Under the pieces are notes generated by a model. That model was given only the letters and a program-made list of their open reading frames with translations. It searched no databases and was not told the DNA's origin. This document shows, one piece after another, positions 52,042 to 60,419 of a DNA stretch of 64,000 nucleotides. The translations under genes were made by a program, and so were the position numbers. Every line of letters starts with the position of its first letter. Positions within the stretch are counted from its first letter, which is position 1. This DNA comes from Paenirhizobium daejeonense (GTDB lineage: Bacteria > Pseudomonadota > Alphaproteobacteria > Rhizobiales > Rhizobiaceae): the NCBI RefSeq assembly GCF_014280875.1, contig NZ_JACLAL010000005.1:124001-188000 (forward strand). Reading direction: 5' to 3'.

Positions 52042-52287
52042 AAAACTGTCTGACAGTTCTGACAGTTGAACGGATAGTTCAACGGATAGTTTGAGGCAAA
52101 AAATGCGAATGAAAACAATGCTTGCTGACAGTTCGGATAGTTTTTCCCCGCCTATATGTAAAGGGAGTGGGGAGGTGCGGAGAGCGCCATATGTAATGCG
52201 GAAATATCTGTCAGAACTGTCTAACTGATTGAAATATAATAAATAAACTATCCGAAAACTGTCAGGTTAACTGTCAGGAACTGTCAG
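52042..52287. repeat. Iteron-like repeat array, candidate phage replication origin
   Basis: Eight copies of ACTGTC/GACAGT and one ATCTGTCAG variant occur in 246 bases, at 52045, 52052, 52061, 52127, 52208 (variant), 52216, 52258, 52270 and 52280. They are combined with three GGATAGTT (52072, 52084, 52134) and one inverted AACTATCC. The left part reads GACAGT and the right part mostly ACTGTC, so the array is broadly inverted around an AT-rich centre. No gene is present. The position after a P4-type helicase suggests an origin. Confidence 0.65.
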
Positions 52288-52299
52288 AAAGGTTTGATC

Positions 52300-53097
52300 A
52301 TGAAAGCCGTGACCATTGAGAAGCTGTTGATCTGGGCTTTTACGCAGGAATTGCCCAAGGTGGGAAGTGGGGATTTGGGTGTGGGCATCGGTCTCAGCAG
52401 CGCTTGGGCGATGACGCGGGATTTCGCGGTGCTCGGAACGCTGATCGACCGCTCGCCCAACATCTATGGCGTGGTGCCGGATTTCCTCGAATATGGCGAG
52501 CCGCATCCGGATGCGCTGGCGGCAGGTGCGGCCGTGCGGGCGATAGCCGAAATGACCTTCTCCATCCCCGATGGCTGGCAGCCATTCCCGGAATGGCCGG
52601 ACGAGCATGGACTGATCGCTTCCGAGGTTGCGCGCGTGGTGGAAGAGCAGCGGTTGAAGGGCGACCGCGTCTCGGGTCGCTATGTCGTGGCGCTGGTCAC
52701 CGGCTCGGCCATTCTCGGGTTTGGGCCGGACTGGCGGGCGGATATGCCGCGCACCCAGATGGTCAAGCATGCCGGCAAGGAGGCGTGGTTCGTCACCCGC
52801 AAGGCGCGCGACGCCTTCGGACGGGTCTATGAATACGAAACGGACGGGTTCGACCGCCGCAAGCAGCGGCCGGTCAAGGGCGCCTATCGCAAATACACGC
52901 TTTCAGATCCGATCCGCGGTGCAATCCTGTCGCGGCTGGAGTGGGAACTCTGGCAGGATGCCCTGTCATACCTCGCCAGATCGCTCGCGAACAGGCTTGA
53001 AGGCCATGCCATTGCGCCGTTCGTTCCCGACCGTCATCCGTGGCGCAGGCGTGCACGTTCTGCAAATTCCTCACAAGGTTTTGATATGGCTGGATAA
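52300..53097 (+). CDS. Hypothetical phage protein after the repeat array
   Basis: The 265-residue protein is unrecognised. It begins MKAVTIEKLLIWAFTQELPK and has a basic, aromatic C-terminal half (RKARDAFGRVYEYETDGFDR, LSRLEWELWQDALSYLARSL). ATG 52300 follows AGAAAGG at the end of the repeats. It is the last gene before a terminator, so it closes the replication operon. Confidence 0.7.
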   Translation: MKAVTIEKLLIWAFTQELPKVGSGDLGVGIGLSSAWAMTRDFAVLGTLIDRSPNIYGVVPDFLEYGEPHPDALAAGAAVRAIAEMTFSIPDGWQPFPEWPDEHGLIASEVARVVEEQRLKGDRVSGRYVVALVTGSAILGFGPDWRADMPRTQMVKHAGKEAWFVTRKARDAFGRVYEYETDGFDRRKQRPVKGAYRKYTLSDPIRGAILSRLEWELWQDALSYLARSLANRLEGHAIAPFVPDRHPWRRRARSANSSQGFDMAG

Positions 53098-53167
53098 GTT
53101 TTTCTGGATGCGGCCTTGAGGTGCGGCAGTTGGTTGACATAGTATAAGCACACTGAAAAAGGTTAGG

Positions 53168-53204
53168 AAAACCCGCTAGGCCATCGCCCGGCGGGTTTTG
53201 CTTT
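53168..53204 (+). terminator. Rho-independent terminator before the packaging genes
   Basis: The stem AAAACCCGC/GCGGGTTTT with a 14-base loop continues into GCTTTT. It separates the early rightward operon from the late genes. Confidence 0.85.
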
Positions 53205-53225
53205 TCCGGGCCTGCTTTCGAGCCG

Positions 53226-53291
53226 ATGGAGGCTGTCATGAACCCCGCCGCTGTAATGGCGGCATTCCAGAAAGGTGCGTGCGGTGTCTGA
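53226..53291 (+). CDS. Possible leader peptide before the late genes
   Basis: A 21-residue frame (MEAVMNPAAVMAAFQKGACG) with an inner ATG at 53238 preceded by GGAGG. Its TGA overlaps the region just after the GTG start of the next gene (53284). It could be a coupled leader or the remnant of a longer start. Evidence is limited to spacing. Confidence 0.35.
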   Translation: MEAVMNPAAVMAAFQKGACGV

Positions 53292-53853
53292 CGTCGTCTT
53301 CGATGCGTCCGAGATCGAACAGTTGGGTAGGGCGATTGCCAATCTGCCCGGCGAGATTAAGGGAAAGGCCATGGCGCGGGCGATGAGCCGTATGCGCGAC
53401 ATGGCCAGAACGCGGATCGTCCGGCGAAGCGCCGAGCGTGTGAAATTGCCGGCGGGGACCATACGAGAACTGACGACTGCGCATTTCAACGCTGGCGGAA
53501 ACTCGATCGAGATCATCGAGAAGTCGGGCTGGATCAGCCTCTACAAGTTGGGCGCGACGCAAACGTCGAGAGGCGTTCGGGTTCGCCTGCGAGGATCGTA
53601 CCGGCACGCATTCATTGCGACGGTAAAGGCAGGCAAAGACGGCGCTACCCATACCGGAGTGTGGCGTCGAGTGCCGGGCACGAAGATGCCAAGCAACCCC
53701 AAAAAGGAGCAGATCCGCGAACTGTTCGGGCCGAACCCTGCACACGATGTCACCAACAATCCGGATGTGTTCCTGGAAGTGCTGGCGGAACTAATCGAGG
53801 ATCACCTCGCGCCCCGCGTCCTCCACGAACTCGACCGCATCCTCCCCCGATAG
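53284..53853 (+). CDS. Phage minor tail protein Z-like (head-tail completion)
   Basis: The 189-residue protein matches GPZ-type minor tail/completion proteins: helical N-terminus (SEIEQLGRAIANLPGEIKGK), AMSRMRDMARTRIVRRSAER, and a C-terminal ELIEDHLAPRVLHELDRIL. The usual place is after the capsid genes; here it stands before the terminase, a rearranged position. GTG 53284 and GTG 53275 are both possible. Confidence 0.6.
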   Translation: MSDVVFDASEIEQLGRAIANLPGEIKGKAMARAMSRMRDMARTRIVRRSAERVKLPAGTIRELTTAHFNAGGNSIEIIEKSGWISLYKLGATQTSRGVRVRLRGSYRHAFIATVKAGKDGATHTGVWRRVPGTKMPSNPKKEQIRELFGPNPAHDVTNNPDVFLEVLAELIEDHLAPRVLHELDRILPR

Positions 53854-53977
53854 GGCGGGTCGGCCGTCGGGGGCCGGGCACCCCACCCCCCGGGGTCAAG
53901 GGACCGTATCCCGAAAACGCCCCCTGCGGGCCGGGGCGACCCCGAAAACTCGCCAGACAAACGGTTTAAAATATTGG

Positions 53978-54025
53978 GTTAACGGGGTTAACGGGGTTAA
54001 CGCGGCGGTTAACGGACGGGTTAAC
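53978..54025 (+). repeat. Five GTTAAC direct repeats before the small terminase gene
   Basis: GTTAAC occurs at 53978, 53987, 53996, 54008 and 54020, with steps of 9, 9, 12 and 12 bases, each in a GGTTAACG context. The array ends one base before the small terminase start. Such repeats beside terminase genes can be cos/pac recognition sites bound by the small subunit. The C-rich stretch 53870-53960 before it has no gene. Confidence 0.7.
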
Positions 54026-54026
54026 G

Positions 54027-54635
54027 ATGAGCGATGTCATGTGGTCGATAGCGCAGATTGCTGCGCGCGACGCGGTATCAAAGCCGGCCGTATCCAAAAC
54101 CGTCAAGAAACTAGTCGAAGCGCGGCCGGAGACGCCGGTGGAGCGCGGCGGGCAGGGGCAGGTCCTTCGGGTCTCGCTCGCTCACTACGATGAGTTTCGC
54201 CAGCGCTTCGTTAACCCGGCGAAGGCGACCGCGCCGATCCGGGCCGGCGACGATGACCAGATGTCGGGGCGCTCCACTGGTGGGCGGCCTCTTCGTGATG
54301 AGGATAGCTTCGACGAGGCGCGGCGACAGTCCGAGTGGCTGAAGGTCGGGCGCGAGAAGATCCGGCATCAGGAAGAGTGCGGACAGCTTATCCGTCGGGA
54401 TCGGACAGAAGACGCGATCAAGGAGATCGGCGCCAAGCTGCTGGCGATCATTCGCCGGTTACCCAACCAGGCTGATGCGGTTGCGCTGGCCGTTTCGAAA
54501 GAGGGCGTTCACGGGGTCCGTGTCCTGCTTCGGCAGATTGCCTTCGAGCTCGGCAATCAGATGGCCGATGAACTGGAGGCGATCGCCGCGGCAGCGCCCG
54601 AAACTGACCCGTTGATCGAGGATGAGGAAGCGTGA
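54027..54635 (+). CDS. Terminase small subunit (Nu1/HTH type)
   Basis: The 202-residue protein starts with a helix-turn-helix (SIAQIAARDAVSKPAVSKTV, KKLVEAR) like DNA-recognition domains of small terminases. It ends with a helical region (EDAIKEIGAKLLAIIRRLPN, VRVLLRQIAFELGNQMADEL). It lies directly upstream of the large subunit with a four-base overlap. Confidence 0.83.
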   Translation: MSDVMWSIAQIAARDAVSKPAVSKTVKKLVEARPETPVERGGQGQVLRVSLAHYDEFRQRFVNPAKATAPIRAGDDDQMSGRSTGGRPLRDEDSFDEARRQSEWLKVGREKIRHQEECGQLIRRDRTEDAIKEIGAKLLAIIRRLPNQADAVALAVSKEGVHGVRVLLRQIAFELGNQMADELEAIAAAAPETDPLIEDEEA

Positions 54636-56626
54636 CATTCCATCCGGGGGCGTTTCGCGCAATCGGCATTGCGATGGCAGGCGCCATCCGCCCGCAGCCT
54701 CCAGTCCCGTTCGACGCATGGCTGCCGAAGAACATCGTGCTGGTGGACGGCCCGCGAAAGGGTGAGCTTTGGGCTCCTGAAGACGCACCGTATCTGGTCG
54801 AGATCGCGCAGTGCCTCAGTCAGGAGCATCCGTGCAACGAGGTCACGGTACGCAAGTCGCAGCAGACCGGCGTGTCGATCCTCGCTCTGGCGTGGATGCT
54901 CTACCTGTCGGAGAATGCGCCCGACAACATGATGTATGCGGTGCCAAGCATCGACATGCTGCAGGACATCAATTCCGGCAAGCTGCAGCCGCTGATCGAC
55001 GCCTGGGCGAAGAAGACGGAAAAGACGGTCATCTTTCCCGATGTCAGTCGATCGGGGCGCGGCTCGACGATCTACGAGAAGCGGTTTTCCGGCGGCTCTA
55101 TCTATCTCGCCAACGCTAACGTGGTCACCGACCTGTCGGGCAAGACGACACGATACGGCGTCAAGGATGAGGTGTCGAAGTGGCAGATGCTGCCGAACGG
55201 CGCGGACCCGGAGAACCTGTTCTTCGGCCGCTTCACCGCGTTTCGCCGGCAGAAGACGTTCAAGATCTTCGGCCTGTCGACACCGGAACTAGATAGTGGC
55301 GACGCGCTCGGCGACGGGCCGGGGCATTGCAGAATCGACCGCGATTTCCGACGTTCCGACCAGCGCTTCTGGCACATACGCTGCCCGGAATGCGGAACTG
55401 AACAGGTGCAGCGGGACGCCTATCTGCTGATTGACAAGAAGCATCCGCACAAGACGGTGCTGCAATGCCTTCAGTGTGAGCACCACATTTCGGAGATGGA
55501 GCGAGTTCCGGCGGTCCGGCACGGGCGTTACATCCCCACGCTTTCCGGCCCGGATCGTCATCCCGGGTTCCATGTGGACGCCTTTATGTCGCTGATGATG
55601 TCCTACGAGGCGATTGCCGAGGACAAGATCAGCTACGAGGCGAAGGGCGAAGCCGGCGCGAAGGACTATCATAATCTGGTTCTGGCGCTGCCATACCAGA
55701 TGAAGGGGAATGCTCCTGACCATCAACGACTGATGGAGCGAAGGGAGAGCTACCCGGCCGGCACGATTCCGGCAGGCGGCCTGATCCTCGTCAGCGGAGC
55801 GGACGTGCAGAGCTACGGCATCTACTGCGAGGTCGTGGCCTTCGGTGAGGATCGGCAAAGCTGGAACGTCTGTGCGGAATTCCTCGAGGGGGCAACCGAC
55901 AATCCGCAGGCTGGCGCGTGGCTTCTACTCGAGGAATTTACCGAGCAGGAGTTTCCGGATGCCTTCGGGGTCCTGCGCAAGATTGAGGCGCGCGGAGTTG
56001 ATAGCGGTTACCGCACCAACCAGGTGCTTGAATGGTGCCGCCGTCATTCGAACGCCTATGCGGTGAAGGGCATGCCGGGACGAGGCGTCCCGGCGATCAG
56101 TCCGCCGACCAGAAAGTCAGTCACCAAACGTGGCAAGCGGAAGCGTTACGGTTCCGCCATGACATGGCCGGTCGGGACGTGGTCCCTGAAAGCCGAGCTT
56201 TACGGCAACCTGCACAAGACTGGTCTCAGGTCCGGCGAGGCCTGCGATCCGCCGGGTTATTGCCACTTTCATGGCGAACTGGGCGAGGAGTATTTCCAGC
56301 AGCTGACTGCGGAGTATTTCACGCAGAAGCTGACCAAGGGAAAGCTGCATGAGGAGTGGGCGCTCCGGCGAGAGCACAATCACTTCCTCGACTGCCGGAT
56401 CTACGCGATGGCGATGGCGGAGCATCTCGGGCTTTCGCGCCTGACGAAAAGTCAGTGGGCGGCACTCAGGGCCAAGTATGAGCCGGAAAACGTTCCGGAT
56501 CTTCTGTCACCGGCTTCCGTCGTGGTTGCTGCGGCAACGCCTGCAGAAGTCGCGCCGCCGCCTGAACCGACATCGTCGAAAAAGCCCGGCTCTTCGTGGG
56601 CCGACAAGTGGAAGAAGCGGAAATGA
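54632..56626 (+). CDS. Terminase large subunit, GpA family
   Basis: The 664-residue motor has a Walker A-like site in EVTVRKSQQTGVSILALAWM (about residue 70), an acidic Walker B-type region (RYGVKDEVSKW), a zinc ribbon (RCPECGTEQVQ ... CLQCEHH, about residues 250-285) and the nuclease part (LILVSGADVQSYGIYCEVVA; FLDCRIYAMAMAEHLGL). It cuts concatemeric DNA and pumps it into the head. It starts at GTG 54632. Confidence 0.95.
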   Translation: MTFHPGAFRAIGIAMAGAIRPQPPVPFDAWLPKNIVLVDGPRKGELWAPEDAPYLVEIAQCLSQEHPCNEVTVRKSQQTGVSILALAWMLYLSENAPDNMMYAVPSIDMLQDINSGKLQPLIDAWAKKTEKTVIFPDVSRSGRGSTIYEKRFSGGSIYLANANVVTDLSGKTTRYGVKDEVSKWQMLPNGADPENLFFGRFTAFRRQKTFKIFGLSTPELDSGDALGDGPGHCRIDRDFRRSDQRFWHIRCPECGTEQVQRDAYLLIDKKHPHKTVLQCLQCEHHISEMERVPAVRHGRYIPTLSGPDRHPGFHVDAFMSLMMSYEAIAEDKISYEAKGEAGAKDYHNLVLALPYQMKGNAPDHQRLMERRESYPAGTIPAGGLILVSGADVQSYGIYCEVVAFGEDRQSWNVCAEFLEGATDNPQAGAWLLLEEFTEQEFPDAFGVLRKIEARGVDSGYRTNQVLEWCRRHSNAYAVKGMPGRGVPAISPPTRKSVTKRGKRKRYGSAMTWPVGTWSLKAELYGNLHKTGLRSGEACDPPGYCHFHGELGEEYFQQLTAEYFTQKLTKGKLHEEWALRREHNHFLDCRIYAMAMAEHLGLSRLTKSQWAALRAKYEPENVPDLLSPASVVVAAATPAEVAPPPEPTSSKKPGSSWADKWKKRK

Positions 56627-58239
56627 CGACGACAGCGGAGAAGCCACGGATACGCGTCCGGGCGGGCAGCAGTGTGGTTCCCGCACCGCAGACCGCGCCT
56701 CGTGTCCGGGCGAGCTATATGCGCGATACGCCTTCGGGCGTGATCGCCTCGCGGCCGGCGTCGCTTCGCGAGCATCGTGACGAGATCCGTCGTGTCTGGT
56801 GGCGGGCGGCCGCGCTTGCGATGGACATGCTGCAGAACTCCGGGCGCCTGCGCGGTGCTGCCGACCAGATCATCGCCGATACGGTCGGTGTCGAGCTTCA
56901 GCTCAACCCGCGTCCTGATCTTTCGGCCTTCGGCTACGACCAGAAGGAAGCGATCGAGTGGACACGTCTGGTCAAGTCGCGGTTCAAGGTCTGGGCGTGG
57001 TCGCCGCTGGAATGCGATTTTCGCGCCAAGTTCACGCTTCCGCAGCATACAGACGTTGGCGTCCGGCATTGGCTTGCCTTCGGAGAGAGCGTTGGCATTG
57101 TTGAGTATCTTCCGCTTTCCCAGCGCCTGCCGGGAACGAAGACGGGAACGAAGTTCCTGCTCCTGTCTCCGCAGAAGTTGGTGCAGGAAACCAACGAGGC
57201 ATCTGGCCTATATCAGGGCATTACGCACGACGCTTATGGACGCCCGACACACTACCGCTTCGAGGAGAGGCGAGACGGGATCACGGTCAAGACCGATTAC
57301 GCGGCGCGTGATGCCGATGGCCGGCAGCTCGTCATGCATGCCTTCGATCCGTTCTCGTCCGATGATGTTCGCGGCCTCTCGCCGCTGGCAACGACGTTTC
57401 GGAAATATCTGATGGCGGAGAACACCGAGGATGCGATTGCCCAGGTTCATTTCATGCAGACGATTTATGCCGCCATCCTGAAAAGCGGCAAACCGTCTGC
57501 GGAGGCGTTCGAAGCACTCAGCTCGCTCAAGGAGAGCGGCATTGAGGGCGCAGATAATGTCGCTGAGGGCCTTATGGCCTATTACGGCAACAAGTTGGAG
57601 CGAGCGGCGGAGGCCGAAGTCCGTTACGGCGAGGGCGCGGGTGTGTCGCATCTTTCCCTTGATGAGGATCTCGAATTCAAGACCATCTCGACACCGGGAG
57701 GTCAGTCGATACCATTCATCGCCTCGCTGCATCGCGAGCAGGCCCGGGCGCTCGGCATTTCCTATGGTGGCTACACCATGGACTACACGGCATCGACCTA
57801 TGCCTCAACCAACATGGAGAACTCGGCGCTTTGGCCGTTGGCGCAGCGCCGGACAGACCGTATCGCCGCACCGCATGTGCTGGTGCCCTATGCATCGTGG
57901 CTCGACGAGGAGATCGGCGAGGGCCGAATTCCGTTCAAGGGCGGCTACGAGGTGTTTCTCGCGAACCGCGAGGCGATCCTGTGGGCGCTTTGTCAGGGAC
58001 CAAGCAAACCGACCGCGGACGATGAGAAACGCGCCAAGGCGTCGAGCGAGCGTATCGCCAACGGTACCGGCACACTCGAACGGGAATGCGGCGAACTGGG
58101 AGACGATCCGGAGGAGGTGTTCGAAAGCCGGTTGATGTGGCACGAGCGCTATGTCGATGCCGGCATGCGGAGCCCGTTCGAACGCGGCTACGGCTCGAAG
58201 TCTTCGACCGAGGCGCAGCAGCAGGGAGCATCGGCATGA
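56623..58239 (+). CDS. Portal protein, lambda gpB family
   Basis: The 538-residue portal has family motifs: VWWRAAALAMDMLQNSGRLRG, VELQLNPRPDL, HYRFEERRDGI, SSDDVRGLSPLATTFRKY and the AGISYGGYTMDYTASTYAST-like region (ALGISYGGYTMDYTASTYAS). It forms the dodecameric ring at one head vertex. ATG 56623 overlaps the terminase stop (ATGA). Confidence 0.95.
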   Translation: MTTTAEKPRIRVRAGSSVVPAPQTAPRVRASYMRDTPSGVIASRPASLREHRDEIRRVWWRAAALAMDMLQNSGRLRGAADQIIADTVGVELQLNPRPDLSAFGYDQKEAIEWTRLVKSRFKVWAWSPLECDFRAKFTLPQHTDVGVRHWLAFGESVGIVEYLPLSQRLPGTKTGTKFLLLSPQKLVQETNEASGLYQGITHDAYGRPTHYRFEERRDGITVKTDYAARDADGRQLVMHAFDPFSSDDVRGLSPLATTFRKYLMAENTEDAIAQVHFMQTIYAAILKSGKPSAEAFEALSSLKESGIEGADNVAEGLMAYYGNKLERAAEAEVRYGEGAGVSHLSLDEDLEFKTISTPGGQSIPFIASLHREQARALGISYGGYTMDYTASTYASTNMENSALWPLAQRRTDRIAAPHVLVPYASWLDEEIGEGRIPFKGGYEVFLANREAILWALCQGPSKPTADDEKRAKASSERIANGTGTLERECGELGDDPEEVFESRLMWHERYVDAGMRSPFERGYGSKSSTEAQQQGASA

Positions 58240-58505
58240 CGAACCCTGTCAAGATCGGCGGAGTCACTGTCGATGTCGAGGACCCGTGCGCGCTTTACGC
58301 AGCACTTGCGGCCGCCAAGGCTAAGCGCCTGGCCGGCGAACAGGTCGAGGAGACCGAGATCCGCTCGCCGGTAATGCACCAGCGTCTCAAGGTGGCATCG
58401 TCGAGCATGGCAGACATAGACGCCGAACTGGTACGCCTGCAGGCGGCCTGCATGGCGAAAACCAATGGCTGCCGCCCATCGCGGCGCTGGAAATTCCGCT
58501 TCTGA
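58236..58505 (+). CDS. Small phage protein at the gpW position
   Basis: An 89-residue protein (VDVEDPCALYAALAAAKAKR, KVASSSMADIDAELVRLQAA) with a helical and basic end (RPSRRWKFRF). Between portal and protease it has the place of lambda-type head-tail joining or gpW-like proteins, but the family is not certain. It overlaps the portal gene by four bases. Confidence 0.65.
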   Translation: MTNPVKIGGVTVDVEDPCALYAALAAAKAKRLAGEQVEETEIRSPVMHQRLKVASSSMADIDAELVRLQAACMAKTNGCRPSRRWKFRF

Positions 58506-58514
58506 GGATCGGTC

Positions 58515-59435
58515 ATGAGCCTTCGTTACGCACATATCGCCCAGCGGATCTTCAACACTCCGCTGATGTACGACCCGCGCAAGGCCGAGGCCTTTCTGCA
58601 CGGTCTGGGTGGCCGGATCGCCGGAGACACGATCGTCATTGCCAATCCAGAGGGGGCAGTTGACCATGTCGCCGGGTCGAATGGTCGCCCGCTCGCCGGC
58701 AAGATCGGCAACAGGATCGAGCGTGCTTACACCCGCGCCAACATGCTGCCTTTCGACATGATCGACAACGTCGCGATCATTCCAATCGAAGGGTCGCTTG
58801 TGCACAAGGGAGGCTGGGTCGGTGCTGCATCGGGAGAGACATCCTATCAGGGCCTTCAGGCTCAGATCGCGATAGCACGCCGCTCGAATCTCGTCCGTGG
58901 CGTCGCCTACGAGGTCGACAGCTACGGGGGCGAGGTGAATGGCGGTTTCGAAACGGCCGCCGCGATGGCGCAGCTCTCGAAGGAAAAGCCGACCATCGCC
59001 ATCCTGACGGACTACGCCTATTCGGCCGGTTACCTGCTCGCGTCGCAGGCGCGGCAGATCGTCATGCCCCGGTACGGCGGAGCGGGGTCGATCGGCGTGA
59101 TCATGATCCATGCCGATTACAGCCAGGCGCTGGACGAGGCGGGCATCCGCCTCACCATCATTCGCGCCGGCAAGAAGAAGGCGGACGGCAACCCCTATGA
59201 GCCGCTCAACGCGGCGCTTGCCGAACAATGGCAGGAGCAGGCGGAATCGATGCGGCAGGATTTCGCGGAAACCGTAGCCAAGGGGCGCCGTGGCCGTATC
59301 ACCAAAGCCAAGGCGCTTGGAACGGAGGCCGGCGTCTATGACGCCGCCGAGGCGGTGTCGCTTGGTCTAGCCGATGCTGTCGGCGATCCGATCGAGGCGT
59401 TTGACGCCTTCGTCAAGGAAGTGAACCGGAGCTGA
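58515..59435 (+). CDS. S49 family head maturation protease
   Basis: The 306-residue S49/SppA-like peptidase has MIDNVAIIPIEGSLVHKGGW, GVAYEVDSYGGEVNGGFETA, the catalytic Ser in LTDYAYSAGYLLASQA (about residue 172) and the GGAGSIGVIMIHADYSQALD region. It processes the scaffold and portal or capsid during head assembly, like lambda gpC. It is followed by a separate scaffold-like gene. Confidence 0.93.
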   Translation: MSLRYAHIAQRIFNTPLMYDPRKAEAFLHGLGGRIAGDTIVIANPEGAVDHVAGSNGRPLAGKIGNRIERAYTRANMLPFDMIDNVAIIPIEGSLVHKGGWVGAASGETSYQGLQAQIAIARRSNLVRGVAYEVDSYGGEVNGGFETAAAMAQLSKEKPTIAILTDYAYSAGYLLASQARQIVMPRYGGAGSIGVIMIHADYSQALDEAGIRLTIIRAGKKKADGNPYEPLNAALAEQWQEQAESMRQDFAETVAKGRRGRITKAKALGTEAGVYDAAEAVSLGLADAVGDPIEAFDAFVKEVNRS

Positions 59436-59437
59436 TT

Positions 59438-60022
59438 ATGTCCAGTCTTTTTGCAACCATCCGGGCTGCGGTGCGGCCCGGAGCGCTCCCCCATGGCCTC
59501 GATGATCTCGGGGTCGAAGCGGATGCCAATGCATCCAATCTTGAAACGCCTCCCTCGGAGGCCAACCCCACAGGAGGCTCTATGTCTGACACCCAGACTG
59601 TGGCCGGTGCAGCCCAGGCTGCCGCCGCGACCATTGCCGCCGCCGCTGCCGCCTCCGGTGGTTCCGACGGCTTCAAGACTGCCATGGACCGCATCAACGC
59701 GGCCCTCGGCGCTGACAGCATCAAGGGCGACGCCAAGCGCATGGGCGCAGCGCTCGACCTCGCGAACGCTTCGCCCGACATGTCCGCGGAGGCTATCGTG
59801 GCCTTCGTCACCGCCAATGTTCCGGCAGCCACCGCCTCGGCCGAACCGCCGAAGCCGGCGCAGCAGGGGGCGGCGTCGGCTGCCGCCACCTACGAACAGC
59901 AGCGCGTGGCCGCCGCCAATCTGGCAATGCCGGGTGGTGGGACGAGCGCGGCTGCCAGCGGCCCGAAAATCAACCGTGACGCCATTTTTGCGGCGCGTCG
60001 CAACACCCAGAAGGGGGTATGA
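59438..60022 (+). CDS. Putative scaffold protein
   Basis: The 194-residue Ala-rich helical protein (QTVAGAAQAAAATIAAAAAA, GFKTAMDRINAALGADSIKG, ATYEQQRVAAANLAM) is positioned between protease and decoration protein. Composition and place fit a capsid scaffold, equivalent to lambda Nu3, which is nested in the protease gene there. A second start at ATG 59582 would give a shorter form. Confidence 0.6.
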   Translation: MSSLFATIRAAVRPGALPHGLDDLGVEADANASNLETPPSEANPTGGSMSDTQTVAGAAQAAAATIAAAAAASGGSDGFKTAMDRINAALGADSIKGDAKRMGAALDLANASPDMSAEAIVAFVTANVPAATASAEPPKPAQQGAASAAATYEQQRVAAANLAMPGGGTSAAASGPKINRDAIFAARRNTQKGV

Positions 60023-60408
60023 TCATGCCGACCAGTTTCACTGAAACTCCCCGCGATCTCGCCTTCGTCCTGTCGGAGGCGAACCGGACGCTCTCGCGCG
60101 AACCCATCACCATCGTCTCTGGTTCCGGCGTTGTCAAAGCCGGCACGGTGCTCGGCAAGGTCACCGCAAGCGGCAAGTATACGCCGTCGCCCAATGCCAG
60201 CACCGTCGGCAAGGAGGGTGCCGAAACGGCTACCGCCATCGCGGCCTACGAGGTCGATGCGACCTCTGTGGATGTTGCGACCGTCGGCATCACCAATGAT
60301 GCCGAGGTGAAGAAGCCGATGCTCGTCTACGACAGCACGGTCAACGACGACACCAAGAAGGCGACGAAGCTCACCCAGCTCCGCGCCGTCACGATCAAGG
60401 CACGATAA
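60019..60408 (+). CDS. Head decoration protein, gpD family
   Basis: The 129-residue protein matches lambda gpD-type proteins: EPITIVSGSGVVKAGTVLGK, VTASGKYTPSP, the variable middle, and a C-terminal LTQLRAVTIKAR. It stabilises the expanded capsid. Start at ATG 60019 or 60025. Confidence 0.92.
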   Translation: MIMPTSFTETPRDLAFVLSEANRTLSREPITIVSGSGVVKAGTVLGKVTASGKYTPSPNASTVGKEGAETATAIAAYEVDATSVDVATVGITNDAEVKKPMLVYDSTVNDDTKKATKLTQLRAVTIKAR

Positions 60409-60419
60409 GGAGAACGACC

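Noticed and set aside
53134-53139. TTGACA as a late promoter
   Set aside because: No acceptable -10 is present 16-18 bases downstream, so I did not list it.
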